Positions 1 to 7,250 of a DNA stretch of 13,647 nucleotides are shown in pieces. The notes under the pieces were generated by a model, which was given only the letters and a program-made list of their open reading frames with translations, searched no databases and was not told the DNA's origin. Both the position numbers and the translations under genes were made by a program. The stretch is from Pseudomonadota bacterium (GTDB lineage: Bacteria > Pseudomonadota > Alphaproteobacteria > Caulobacterales > Aquidulcibacteraceae). Numbering within the stretch: the first letter of the stretch is position 1; each line of letters starts with the position of its first letter. The stretch spans positions 1 through 13,647 of the forward strand of contig JAEYPY010000284.1 of assembly GCA_023410295.1 (NCBI GenBank), given 5' to 3'.

Positions 1-105
1 TTCACCGTCGTCAGCGCCCTTGGCGGCGTCGGCGAGGATGCGCTGGGCGGCGTCCCAATCCATTTCGGCGGCGTGTTCGGGGGCGGCGGTCAGGCCATCG
101 GCCAT
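1..105 (-). CDS. tldD: TldD-like metalloprotease subunit, N-terminal fragment (runs off window)
   Basis: Seen: an open frame of 35 codons reads from an ATG at 105 (minus) to the window edge without a stop. It has a strong AAGGAG-type ribosome binding site about six bases upstream of the ATG. The peptide has an acidic, Ala-rich start and ends ILADAAKGADDGE. Known: alphaproteobacterial TldD proteins have a helix ending in an ADDGE-type motif just before the first beta strand, and tldD commonly lies next to the cytochrome c oxidase operon in this class. TldD pairs with TldE/PmbA to form a zinc-dependent protease that degrades unfolded peptides and processes modified peptides. Inference: the identity rests on a short motif plus synteny. 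The catalytic HExxxH region lies outside the window, so any other protein beginning with this helix cannot be excluded. Confidence 0.6.
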   Translation of the reverse strand, partial: MADGLTAAPEHAAEMDWDAAQRILADAAKGADDGE

Positions 106-199
106 AATGTCTCCTTCGCTGAGCAGGCGATTGCGGGTGTCGAGCCAATATAGGGGCCGAGTCGGGCGAAGGCGGGCCCCCAAACGGCCTAAGCGGTGA

Positions 200-835
200 T
201 CAGGGCGACGGTTCGTCAGCCAATGTGGTAGCCAGGTGATCACGCCGGGCGCGGGCGAACCGGGCCAGCTCGGCGTTGGCTGGGCCCCAATCGGGCTGGA
301 TTTCGAGGGCGGTCGAATAATCCTCGTAGGCGCCGCGCAGATCGCCCAGCGCCTCCCGGGCGGCCCCTCTATTAAAGTAGGCCTTGTGCGGCTCGGCCAC
401 CCCGAGCCCCATGGCCGTTGTGATGGCGGCGATCGCTTCGCCGTGGCGGCGTAGCTGCACCAGCGTGGCGCCACGGTTGAGGTGGGCCTCGGCATTGCGG
501 TCGTTGCGGCGGATCACTTCGTCGAAGTCGGCCAGCGCCGCCTCGAACTCCCGCCGCCGCAGCTGCAACACGCCGCGATTGACGATGATCTGCTGCTCGC
601 CGGCACGGCTGAGGCGCGGGTAACGCAGCGCACGCGTACAAGCCTCCACGCCGCGCTCGCTGGTGTCGCCGCGCACTACGGCCTCGACGCACCGTTCCGC
701 ATGCGCATCGCCGCCGATGATTTGGACGGCCTGCGGATCGCTTGCTTGCGGCGAGGCGTACGCGACGCCCAGCATCGCCATGCCCGCGATCGGAATCGCG
801 GCGGGAAAGCGCCTTGGAAGCCAAGCGCGGCTCAT
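200..835 (-). CDS. Exported tetratricopeptide-repeat protein
   Basis: Seen: 211 residues. An N-terminal Arg-containing stretch is followed by a hydrophobic segment (about residues 11-25) and an AYA motif at 25-27, which looks like a signal peptidase I site. Three TPR-like helix pairs follow at roughly 82-113, 116-147 and 150-183, with typical spacing (NRG near the start and A.. near the end of each unit). Two cysteines (C49 and C66) lie before the repeats in a helix-turn-helix that may be a fourth, degenerate unit and could form a disulfide after export. The ATG at 835 has only a weak G-rich ribosome binding site. Context: it lies between tldD and the cox operon, transcribed toward tldD and away from coxB. 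Inference: a periplasmic protein-interaction scaffold; the sequence shows no enzymatic domain and the specific partner is unknown. Confidence 0.8.
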   Translation of the reverse strand: MSRAWLPRRFPAAIPIAGMAMLGVAYASPQASDPQAVQIIGGDAHAERCVEAVVRGDTSERGVEACTRALRYPRLSRAGEQQIIVNRGVLQLRRREFEAALADFDEVIRRNDRNAEAHLNRGATLVQLRRHGEAIAAITTAMGLGVAEPHKAYFNRGAAREALGDLRGAYEDYSTALEIQPDWGPANAELARFARARRDHLATTLADEPSP

Positions 836-961
836 GCTAGCACCCCACCCGTAAGAGGATTACCGAACCGACAGGCGCGGTCGAAATGCCGCGCCCGCGG
901 ACTATAGGCGGCGCGCGCCGAGCGCGCCATACCGGCGCTGAATCTCGATGGGAGGCATTGC
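836..961. promoter_or_regulatory. Divergent intergenic region upstream of the cox operon
   Basis: This 126-base gap separates the minus-strand TPR gene from coxB, so it should carry the cox operon promoter on the plus strand and the TPR promoter on the minus strand. A TATAGG at 903-908 is a possible -10 box for coxB, but no convincing -35 sits 17 bases upstream, so this is weak. Downstream of it is a GC-rich hairpin with arms 910-916 and 922-928 (7 pairs, 5-base loop), placed just before the coxB ribosome binding site GGAGG at 951-955. No recognised operator was identified. Confidence 0.4.
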
Positions 962-1861
962 GTGAAGCGAGGGGCTCTAATTGCGGCTGCCGCAAGCGTG
1001 TGCGCCGGATTGGCCGGTCCAGCGCATGGCGCCGTTGGCGCGCCGACAGATCGCGCCGTCGATCTGCAACCGGCGGCGACGGAGATCATGCGCGAGATCG
1101 TCAGCTTCCATAATTACTTGTTGCCCATCATTACGGCGATCACGCTACTGGTGCTGGTGCTGCTGCTTTGGGTGATTGTCCGCTACAATCGGCGCTCCAA
1201 TCCGACGCCGCGCAAGTTCACGCACAACGTCGCCGTCGAAGTGATTTGGACTGTGGTGCCTGTCCTTATCCTTGTCGCCATCGCGTGGCGCTCGTTCCCG
1301 CTGATTTATGAGCAAGAGCGCGTGCCGGAAGCCGAGCTCACGCTGAAGGTGGTCGGCAATTCATGGCGTTGGGACTTCGAGTATCCCGATCTCGGCGTGC
1401 GCATCACCTCGAACTTGCTGGATCAGCAGGAAGCTGAAGCGCAGGACCGCCCTTATCTGCTGGCGGTCGACACCCCGCTCTACGTGCCGGTGGATACGAC
1501 GGTGCGCGTGCTCGTCACCTCGAACGACGTCATCCATTCGTTCGCGGTGCCGGCGTTCGGGATCAAGGAAGACGCGATCCAAGGCCGCGTGAACGACACT
1601 TGGTTCAACGTCGATACGCCGGGCGTTTTCTACGGCCAGTGCTCCGAACTCTGCGGTATCAACCACGCTTACATGCCGCTTGAGATTCACGCCGTGAGCC
1701 GCGCCGAGTTCGATCAATGGGTCGTCGCCCAAGGCGGCACGCTTGCGCAGGCTGAAACGCCTGCCGACGCGACTGCGCCGGGCGCCGCGCCGAGTGAAAC
1801 GCCAGCCGGAAACGCGCCCGCGGCGCCTGCTGCTGCGCCCGCTCGCCAACCGGCCCGCTAG
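962..1861 (+). CDS. coxB: Cytochrome c oxidase subunit II (CuA subunit)
   Basis: Receives electrons from cytochrome c at the CuA centre and passes them to heme a in subunit I, in the inner membrane with the CuA domain in the periplasm. Seen: 299 residues. A signal peptide covers about 1-23 (cleavage near AHGA), and two transmembrane helices lie at about 52-74 and 94-110. The cupredoxin domain carries a WRWDFEYP aromatic segment (136-142) and a full CuA ligand set: H192, C227, E229, C231, H235 and M238. There is no CxxCH, so this is an aa3-type rather than a caa3-type subunit. After about residue 261 the chain ends in a low-complexity Ala/Pro/Thr tail of roughly 40 residues. The GTG start at 962 is preferred because GGAGG lies six bases upstream and the signal peptide begins there. 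It is the first gene of the operon and coxA follows 17 bases later. Confidence 0.97.
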   Translation: MKRGALIAAAASVCAGLAGPAHGAVGAPTDRAVDLQPAATEIMREIVSFHNYLLPIITAITLLVLVLLLWVIVRYNRRSNPTPRKFTHNVAVEVIWTVVPVLILVAIAWRSFPLIYEQERVPEAELTLKVVGNSWRWDFEYPDLGVRITSNLLDQQEAEAQDRPYLLAVDTPLYVPVDTTVRVLVTSNDVIHSFAVPAFGIKEDAIQGRVNDTWFNVDTPGVFYGQCSELCGINHAYMPLEIHAVSRAEFDQWVVAQGGTLAQAETPADATAPGAAPSETPAGNAPAAPAAAPARQPAR

Positions 1862-1878
1862 GACGAGAGAGCAAGAGA

Positions 1879-3546
1879 ATGACGCACGAAGCTGCTCACG
1901 CCGAAGGTCACGCGCACGAAGACCATCGCCCCAGCCTCTATGACTGGAAGCGCTGGGTCTATTCCACGAACCATAAGGACATCGGCACGATGTACCTTAT
2001 CTTCGCGGTCATCGCCGGTCTGATCGGCGGCGCGCTCTCAGGTCTTATCCGCTGGGAACTGGCTGAGCCTGGCGTCGGCCCGCTGCTGAGCCTGCCGTGG
2101 ATCACCGACATCGACGCCGCCAAGCACTACTACAACAACATCGTCACCATGCACGGCCTGATCATGATCTTCTTCATGGTCATGCCGGCGATGATAGGCG
2201 GCTTCGGCAATTGGTTCGTGCCGCTGATGATCGGGGCGCCCGACATGGCGTTCCCGCGCATGAATAACATTTCGTTCTGGCTGCTGCCGGCCTCGTTCGC
2301 GCTCGCCATCATCTCGATGCTGGTGCCGGGCAACGGGCCGTATCCAGGCTTCGGCGGCGGCTGGACGCTTTATCCGCCGCTCTCCACCTCGGCGACGCAC
2401 CACGGCGGCGCATCGATGGATCTCTTGATCCTCTCGCTGCACATTGCGGGCATCAGCTCGATCCTGGGCGCCATCAACTTCATCACCACCATCTTCAACA
2501 TGCGCGCGCCGGGCATGACCATGCACCGCATGCCGTTGTTCGCGTGGTCGATCCTGGTCACGGTGTGGCTGCTGGTGCTCTCGCTGCCGGTGCTCGCCGG
2601 CGCGCTCACCATGCTGCTGACCGACCGCAATTTCGGCACGCAATTCTTCGAGCCGGCCGGCGGCGGCGACCCGGTGATGTACCAGCACTTGTTCTGGTTC
2701 TTCGGTCACCCCGAAGTGTACATCCTGATCTTGCCGGGCTTCGGCATGGTCAGCCACATCGTCTCGACGTTCTCAAAGAAGCCGATCTTCGGCTATCTCG
2801 GCATGGCCTACGCCATGGTCGCGATCGGCTTCATCGGCTTCATCGTCTGGGCCCACCACATGTACACGGTCGGCATGGGCCTAGACCTCGAAGCCTACTT
2901 TATCGCCGCGACGATGGTCATCGCGGTGCCGACGGGCATCAAGATCTTTAGCTGGATCGCCACGATGTGGGGCGGTTCGATCGACTTCAAGGTGCCGATG
3001 CTTTGGGCGATCGGCTTCATCTTCCTCTTCACCGTCGGCGGCGTCACCGGCGTCGTGCTCGCCAACTCGGGCATCGATACGGCGCTGCACGACACCTATT
3101 ACGTCGTCGCGCACTTCCACTACGTGCTCTCGCTGGGCGCGGTGTTCGCGATCTTCGGCGGCTTCTTCTACTGGATCCCGAAGATGAGCGGCTATCGCTA
3201 CAACGGATTTCTGGCGGGTCTGCAGTTTTGGATCATGTTCATCGGCGTGAACATCATCTTCTTCCCGCAGCACTTCCTCGGCCTCAACGGCATGCCGCGC
3301 CGGTACATCGATTATCCGGAGGCGTTCGCCTACTGGAACCAAATTTCTTCGATCGGCTATGCGATCACCGCTGTTGGCGTGCTTGTGTTCCTGATCGTCG
3401 TGGTTGAGATGTTCCTGGTGCGTCGCAAGGCCGGCGCCAATCCGTGGGGCGAAGGCGCGACCACGCTGGAGTGGACCCTGTCCTCGCCGCCGCCCTTCCA
3501 CCAGTTCAATGAACTGCCGGTGATCAAGCCGGACGCACACCACTGA
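1879..3546 (+). CDS. coxA: Cytochrome c oxidase subunit I
   Basis: Catalytic subunit of the aa3 terminal oxidase; reduces O2 to water and pumps protons. Seen: 555 residues with 12 expected membrane helices. Heme a ligands are H92 and H414 and the heme a3 ligand is H412. CuB ligands are H277, H326 and H327, and Y281 in GHPEVY is the cross-linked tyrosine. E279 in that motif together with the D-channel residues N111, D122 and N129 and the K-channel lysine K355 (TGIKIFSW) mark a type A1 proton-pumping oxidase. The arginine pair R474-R475 (GMPRRY) contacts the heme propionates. A His-rich N-terminus (residues 3-16) precedes the first helix; such tails are common in alphaproteobacteria. The ATG at 1879 has only a modest GAGAG site upstream. 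Nothing is missing or truncated. Confidence 0.98.
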   Translation: MTHEAAHAEGHAHEDHRPSLYDWKRWVYSTNHKDIGTMYLIFAVIAGLIGGALSGLIRWELAEPGVGPLLSLPWITDIDAAKHYYNNIVTMHGLIMIFFMVMPAMIGGFGNWFVPLMIGAPDMAFPRMNNISFWLLPASFALAIISMLVPGNGPYPGFGGGWTLYPPLSTSATHHGGASMDLLILSLHIAGISSILGAINFITTIFNMRAPGMTMHRMPLFAWSILVTVWLLVLSLPVLAGALTMLLTDRNFGTQFFEPAGGGDPVMYQHLFWFFGHPEVYILILPGFGMVSHIVSTFSKKPIFGYLGMAYAMVAIGFIGFIVWAHHMYTVGMGLDLEAYFIAATMVIAVPTGIKIFSWIATMWGGSIDFKVPMLWAIGFIFLFTVGGVTGVVLANSGIDTALHDTYYVVAHFHYVLSLGAVFAIFGGFFYWIPKMSGYRYNGFLAGLQFWIMFIGVNIIFFPQHFLGLNGMPRRYIDYPEAFAYWNQISSIGYAITAVGVLVFLIVVVEMFLVRRKAGANPWGEGATTLEWTLSSPPPFHQFNELPVIKPDAHH

Positions 3547-3553
3547 GGCAGTG

Positions 3554-4471
3554 ATGGCGGTTGTCGATGTCACGCATAGCCGGCCAGCCAGCGCGAGCGA
3601 TTACCTCGCGCTGCTGAAGCCGCGCGTGATGTCACTGGTCGTGTTCACCGGGCTCGTCGGGTACGCGGTGGCGCCGGGTGAGGGCGATGTCGTGCTCGGC
3701 TTCGCCGCCATCCTCGCCATTGCGGTCGCCGCTGGCGCGGCTGGCGCGCTCAATATGTGGTACGATAGCGATATCGACGCCGTGATGAGCCGCACGCGCC
3801 TGCGTCCGATCCCGGTGGGCCGTGTGCCGCGCGAAGAAGCGCTGATGCTCGGGCTCGTGCTCTCGGGGCTTTCAGTCGTCACCATGACGCTGGCGGGTGG
3901 CGTGCTCGCCGCTGGCCTGCTCGCCTTCACCATCTTCTTCTACGCCGTCGTCTATACGATGTGGCTGAAGCGTTCGACGCCGCAGAACATCGTCATTGGC
4001 GGGCTCTCCGGCGCGCTGCCGCCGGCGATCGCCTGGGCCGCCAAGGCGGGCGCGCTCGCGCTCGACCCGGTGCTGCTCGTCGCCATCATCTTCTTCTGGA
4101 CCCCGCCGCACTTCTGGGCGCTCTCGCTGATCGCGCACAAGGATTACGCCCACGCGCGCGTGCCGATGCTGCCGGTGACGCATGGGGCCAAGGCGACGCG
4201 CATTCAGGTGTTCGCGTATTCGCTGTTGCTGGCGCCGCTCGGCTTCGCCCCGGTGCTGACGGGGCTTGGCGGACCGATTTACGCAGCCATCAGTGCGCTC
4301 GGCGGCGCGTTCTTCGTATTCCTCGCTTGGCGCGTGCTGCGCTCTGCGGCGGGCGAGGGCGTTGCGAACGAAGACAAGCGCGCGCGTGATCTCTTTGGCT
4401 ACTCGATCCTTTATCTCTTCGCGCTGTTCGCCGCGCTGTTGGCTGAACGCGGGTTCGGCGCATGGGTGTGA
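3554..4471 (+). CDS. ctaB: Protoheme IX farnesyltransferase (heme O synthase)
   Basis: Transfers a farnesyl group from farnesyl diphosphate to heme b to give heme O, the precursor of the heme a used by the oxidase encoded upstream. Seen: 305 residues, a polytopic UbiA-family membrane protein with a LLKPRVMSLV opening. The first Asp-rich motif is NMWYDSDIDAVMSRT (about residues 67-81), followed by the RPIPVGRV segment. The second conserved block is YTMWLKRSTPQN..IGGLSGALPP, and a WTPPHFWALS motif lies later in the chain. Start choice: a GTG at 3551 directly precedes the ATG at 3554. GAGG at 3545-3548 is only two bases from the GTG but five from the ATG, so the ATG is preferred. It follows coxA by seven bases. 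Heme A synthase (ctaA), needed for the next step, is not in this window. Confidence 0.96.
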   Translation: MAVVDVTHSRPASASDYLALLKPRVMSLVVFTGLVGYAVAPGEGDVVLGFAAILAIAVAAGAAGALNMWYDSDIDAVMSRTRLRPIPVGRVPREEALMLGLVLSGLSVVTMTLAGGVLAAGLLAFTIFFYAVVYTMWLKRSTPQNIVIGGLSGALPPAIAWAAKAGALALDPVLLVAIIFFWTPPHFWALSLIAHKDYAHARVPMLPVTHGAKATRIQVFAYSLLLAPLGFAPVLTGLGGPIYAAISALGGAFFVFLAWRVLRSAAGEGVANEDKRARDLFGYSILYLFALFAALLAERGFGAWV

Positions 4472-4473
4472 TC

Positions 4474-4593
4474 ATGACGCCCGAAGAGCTCAGAGCCCGC
4501 AAGCGACGCAATCTCTGGATCGCTCTGTCCATTGCCGCCTTCATGGCGCTCGTGTTCGCCATCACAATCGTCAAACTGGGAGCTGCTTCATGA
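4474..4593 (+). CDS. coxF: CoxF-like small cytochrome c oxidase assembly protein
   Basis: Seen: an ATG-started frame of 39 codons between ctaB and ctaG. It begins two bases after the ctaB stop, and its TGA overlaps the ctaG ATG (ATGA at 4590-4593). The peptide has a charged head (MTPEELRARKRRNLW) followed by one hydrophobic helix (about residues 14-34) ending in AITIVKLG. This arrangement predicts a single-span protein with its basic N-terminus in the cytoplasm. Known: alphaproteobacterial cox operons carry a very small one-helix gene at exactly this position, usually labelled CoxF or hypothetical, and ending in a TIVKLG-like motif. Its biochemical role is not well defined; a part in oxidase assembly is inferred from position. 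A GTG at 4468 is an alternative start, giving two more residues. Confidence 0.8.
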   Translation: MTPEELRARKRRNLWIALSIAAFMALVFAITIVKLGAAS

Positions 4594-5150
4594 GCGCCCC
4601 CAATCGCAAGCGCATGGCCCGCACCGCCGCCATCGCGGCGCTCGCGGTCGTCGGCATGACGGCGATGTCATTCGCGGCCGTGCCGCTCTACGACATGTTC
4701 TGCGCCGTCACCGGCTATGGCGGCACGACGCAGCAAGCCGAAGCGGCGCCGTCGCAAGTGCTGGATCGGCGCATGGAAGTGCGCTTCGACGCCAACATCT
4801 CGCCCGAGCTCGACATCGAGTTCGCACCGAAGCAGATCAGCCAGAGTCTTCGGATTGGCGAGACCGGTCTTGCGTTCTACCGCGTGCGGAATCTCTCGGC
4901 CGAACCCGTCGTCGCTCGCGCCACCTACAACGTGACGCCGCACGTAGCGGGCCAGTATTTCGCGAAGCTCGAATGCTTCTGCTTCGACGATCGCACGCTC
5001 GCCCCGGGCGAGGAGGTCGAGCTGCCAGTCGTATTCTTCGTCGATCCCGAGATCGTGTCGGATCCCGACACGGCCGAGATCGGCACATTGACGCTTTCGT
5101 ACACGTTCTTCCGCTCCGCCGATCAATCGGCGGCGGGGAACGCGAGTTAA
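4590..5150 (+). CDS. ctaG: Cytochrome c oxidase assembly protein CtaG/Cox11 (CuB insertion)
   Basis: Delivers Cu(I) to form the CuB centre of subunit I. Seen: 186 residues. A short cytoplasmic N-terminus and one transmembrane helix (about 11-32) are followed by the conserved VPLYDMFCAVTGYGGTTQ segment with C38. The periplasmic immunoglobulin-like domain has the copper-binding CFCF motif (C129 and C131), followed by a PGEEVELPVVFFVDPEI segment typical of the family. The ATG at 4590 is chosen because GGGAG (4578-4582) lies seven bases upstream and the start overlaps the coxF stop. A longer reading of the same frame back into ctaB has no support. All residues expected for function are present. 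Confidence 0.96.
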   Translation: MSAPNRKRMARTAAIAALAVVGMTAMSFAAVPLYDMFCAVTGYGGTTQQAEAAPSQVLDRRMEVRFDANISPELDIEFAPKQISQSLRIGETGLAFYRVRNLSAEPVVARATYNVTPHVAGQYFAKLECFCFDDRTLAPGEEVELPVVFFVDPEIVSDPDTAEIGTLTLSYTFFRSADQSAAGNAS

Positions 5151-5164
5151 GTTTGAACGGATCG

Positions 5165-5182
5165 CCGGGCTTTCGCGCCCGG
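5165..5182 (+). other. Short RNA hairpin in the ctaG-coxC gap
   Basis: CCGGGC at 5165-5170 pairs with GCCCGG at 5177-5182 around the loop TTTCGC. It lies inside the operon, ten bases before the GAGGGG ribosome binding site of coxC (5193-5198), and no T-run follows. It therefore does not look like an intrinsic terminator. A role in mRNA processing or in setting coxC translation is possible but unproven. Confidence 0.4.
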
Positions 5183-5201
5183 TCATGCGCGTGAGGGGAA
5201 A

Positions 5202-6107
5202 ATGGCGCACGGCGAAGTGAAGCACGACTACCACTTGGTCAATCCAAGCCCATGGCCGTTCCTGGCCTCGTTCGCCGTGTTCGTACTCGCGGTCGGCGCG
5301 GTCGTGTTGATGCGCGGGCTTTCGGCCAACGAGAACGATTTCTTCTTGGGCCGCGGACACTGGACGCTGTTCTTGATCGGCGCGGCGATGCTCGTCTTCA
5401 CCTGCATCGGCTGGTGGGGTGACGTGATCAAGGAAAGCCGCGCCGGCGATCACACGCCGGTGGTCGATATCGGCCTGCGCTACGGGATGATCCTCTTCAT
5501 CGCCTCGGAAGTGATGTTCTTCGTGGCGTGGTTCTGGGTCTTCTTCGAGATGGCCATTTTCCACGGCCACCGGTCCGAATGGCTGGTGCCGACCTGGGAT
5601 GAAGCCACCGCGCAAGCCTGGGCCAACTGGCCGCCGCCGCACGTAGAGACGTTCGATCCCTTCCACCTGCCGCTGATGAATACGCTGATCCTGCTGCTCT
5701 CGGGCACGACGGTTACTTGGGCGCACCACGCGATGCAGCAGGGCGACCGCAAGGGCGCGCGCAACGGGCTCATCCTCACGGTGCTGCTTGGCATCATCTT
5801 CAGCTGGATCCAGTTCGGCGTTGAGTATCCGCTGGCCGGCTTCGCCTTCGGCAATTCGGGCGATGTGACGAACGCCAACGTCTATGGCGCGTCGTTCTTC
5901 ATGGCGACCGGCTTCCACGGCGCGCACGTCGTCATCGGCACGATCTTCCTCGCCGTCTGCCTGCTGCGCGTGATCGCCGGCCAGATGACGCCGCAGAAGC
6001 ACTTCGGGCTCGAAGCGGCGGCCTGGTACTGGCACTTCGTCGACGTGGTGTGGCTGTTCCTGTTCACGTTCGTCTACGTGATGCCGTACATCACGATGCA
6101 GAATTAG
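5202..6107 (+). CDS. coxC: Cytochrome c oxidase subunit III
   Basis: Non-catalytic core subunit that stabilises proton uptake by subunit I. Seen: 301 residues with seven expected transmembrane helices. Family hallmarks are a WWGDVIKE segment (71-78), SEVMFF (102-107), a WPPPHVETFDPFHLPLMNT stretch, TWAHH (172-176), GFHGAHV (237-243) and the C-terminal WYWHFVDVVW (275-284). The length is within the alphaproteobacterial range; the hydrophilic loop at about 121-150 is the variable part. The start is well supported by GAGGGG (5193-5198) just before the ATG. It lies 51 bases after ctaG, a slightly larger gap than the others in the operon, which holds a small hairpin. Confidence 0.97.
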   Translation: MAHGEVKHDYHLVNPSPWPFLASFAVFVLAVGAVVLMRGLSANENDFFLGRGHWTLFLIGAAMLVFTCIGWWGDVIKESRAGDHTPVVDIGLRYGMILFIASEVMFFVAWFWVFFEMAIFHGHRSEWLVPTWDEATAQAWANWPPPHVETFDPFHLPLMNTLILLLSGTTVTWAHHAMQQGDRKGARNGLILTVLLGIIFSWIQFGVEYPLAGFAFGNSGDVTNANVYGASFFMATGFHGAHVVIGTIFLAVCLLRVIAGQMTPQKHFGLEAAAWYWHFVDVVWLFLFTFVYVMPYITMQN

Positions 6108-6133
6108 CGGTTGGGCGCGAGCAAAGGTCGGCT

Positions 6134-6173
6134 CGTCATTCCGGATCGCGCCTGCGGTGCGTGCGGAATGACG
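6134..6173. repeat. REP-like palindrome between coxC and the DUF983 gene
   Basis: A perfect 10-base inverted repeat, CGTCATTCCG (6134-6143) and CGGAATGACG (6164-6173), encloses a 20-base centre. That centre itself folds, as GCGCC (6148-6152) pairs with GGTGC (6156-6160) around TGC with one G-T pair. No T-run follows, so an intrinsic terminator is unlikely. The shape and the GTCATTCCG arm resemble short extragenic palindromes dispersed in many alphaproteobacterial genomes. Only one copy is in this window, so repeat status is an inference. Confidence 0.6.
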
Positions 6174-6189
6174 ATAGAGTGGGGCAGTT

Positions 6190-6561
6190 ATGTCTAAAGC
6201 TGTCTCGCCCTTCCTCGCTGGCATTCGCTGCCGCTGTCCGCAGTGCGGCGAGGGCGAACTGTTTCAAGGTTATCTGCGCTTCCGCGACCATTGCCGCGTG
6301 TGCAACGCCGACTTCAAAGCCGCGGACTCCGGTGACGGCCCGGCGGTGTTCGTCATCCTGATTGTCGGCGCTATCGTCGCGCCGCTGCTCATCATCCTGC
6401 AATACGGCTTCGATCTGCCCGGCTGGCTCGCGCTCACGCTCACCGTGGCTGCGGCCATCGCGCTTTGCCTCTGGCTGCTGCGCCCATTCAAGGCGACGCT
6501 GTTTGCGCTGCAATGGAAGCACAAGGCGCGCGAAGCCACGCACGAGGACGTGTCGCGATGA
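6190..6561 (+). CDS. DUF983 zinc-ribbon membrane protein
   Basis: Seen: 123 residues. The N-terminal zinc-ribbon-like part has C16-x2-C19 (CPQC, with an extra C14) and C35-x2-C38 (CRVC), followed by DFKAADSGDGPAVF. Two transmembrane helices follow at about 53-71 and 78-97, then a basic tail ending LFALQWKHKARE. These features match the DUF983 family, whose members are routinely encoded between coxC and surf1 in alphaproteobacteria. The function is not established; a role in oxidase biogenesis, perhaps metal-related, is an inference from the cysteine pairs and conserved location. The stop overlaps the surf1 start as ATGA (6558-6561), which suggests coupled translation. GGGG about seven bases upstream serves as the ribosome binding site. 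Confidence 0.9.
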   Translation: MSKAVSPFLAGIRCRCPQCGEGELFQGYLRFRDHCRVCNADFKAADSGDGPAVFVILIVGAIVAPLLIILQYGFDLPGWLALTLTVAAAIALCLWLLRPFKATLFALQWKHKAREATHEDVSR

Positions 6562-7250
6562 TCCGCTTCCGCCCGCTCCTCGTTATGACGCTCTTCTCTG
6601 TCGTTGCGCTGGCGGTGCTGCTGGCGCTCGGGCGCTGGCAATGGGAGCGCTACGACGAAAAGACCGCCGCCGCCGAAGAGCCGGTGGCCGAACTCACCAT
6701 CGAAGGCTATCAGCCGATCCCCGAAGGCATCCAGTTCGTCCACGGCGTGCGCACCGACACGCGCGAGCAGGGCTGGCGTGTATTCGCGCCGGTCGCGTTC
6801 GGCGACACCACAGTGTTCATCGACGCCGGCTTTATCCCCGAAGTCGCCCCGCCCGATCCGAGCGAAGTGCGTTTTCCAGCGGCGCTGCGATCCGGCGCGC
6901 CGATCACCGGCGCTTCGATCCGTCCTGAGCCGCCGGCGCCGCTGACGCTCGCGCCGCGCCCGCTGCAGCGGCTTTGGTTTGCGATCGATCTCGGCGCGAT
7001 GGGCCGCAATGCCGGGGTCGAAAACGTGGCTGATTATTACATCGCCGCGGCCTATGTCGGGGAAGACGGCAGGGCCACGCCCAATCCTTTCGCGCTCGCG
7101 CCCGGCGCTGACGTTTTGCCGCCCGCGCGCCACCTGGGTTACGCGCTCACCTGGTACGGCCTCGCCATCGTGCTCGTCGTCATCTACTTCGCCTATCACG
7201 CCAGCGTCGGCCGCTTTGGGTTCCGTGCGCCGCGGCGGACGGACGATTGA
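6558..7250 (+). CDS. surf1: SURF1 family cytochrome c oxidase assembly protein
   Basis: Assists insertion of heme a into subunit I. Seen: 230 residues with the SURF1 topology. An N-terminal transmembrane helix (about 5-24) leads into the signature GRWQWERYDEK (25-35). A periplasmic domain follows, containing the GWRVFAPV and VFIDAGFIP segments. The C-terminal signature RHLGYALTWYG (191-201) runs into the second helix (about 200-214). H192 matches the histidine reported to bind heme a in Paracoccus Surf1. The ATG at 6558 is taken because it overlaps the DUF983 stop and begins at the membrane helix; the frame is open further upstream inside DUF983 but without support. The TGA at 7248-7250 is itself overlapped by another ATG (see the mini-ORF). 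Confidence 0.95.
   Translation: MIRFRPLLVMTLFSVVALAVLLALGRWQWERYDEKTAAAEEPVAELTIEGYQPIPEGIQFVHGVRTDTREQGWRVFAPVAFGDTTVFIDAGFIPEVAPPDPSEVRFPAALRSGAPITGASIRPEPPAPLTLAPRPLQRLWFAIDLGAMGRNAGVENVADYYIAAAYVGEDGRATPNPFALAPGADVLPPARHLGYALTWYGLAIVLVVIYFAYHASVGRFGFRAPRRTDD

Noticed and set aside
153..180. GGGGCC / GGCCCC hairpin between the TPR gene and tldD
   Set aside because: Six pairs with a 16-base loop and only a short A/T stretch after it on the minus strand. It could be a weak terminator, but the same A/T stretch is an equally plausible -10 box for tldD, so neither is called.
6134..6173. Intrinsic terminator after coxC
   Set aside because: The hairpin is strong but no T-run follows on either strand, and the downstream genes belong to the same assembly pathway.
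4668..6224. 518-codon open frame on the minus strand across ctaG and coxC
   Set aside because: It lies entirely antisense to well-identified genes. Its Arg/His/Asp/Glu-rich composition is what a GC-rich coding strand gives when read backwards, and no domain is recognisable.
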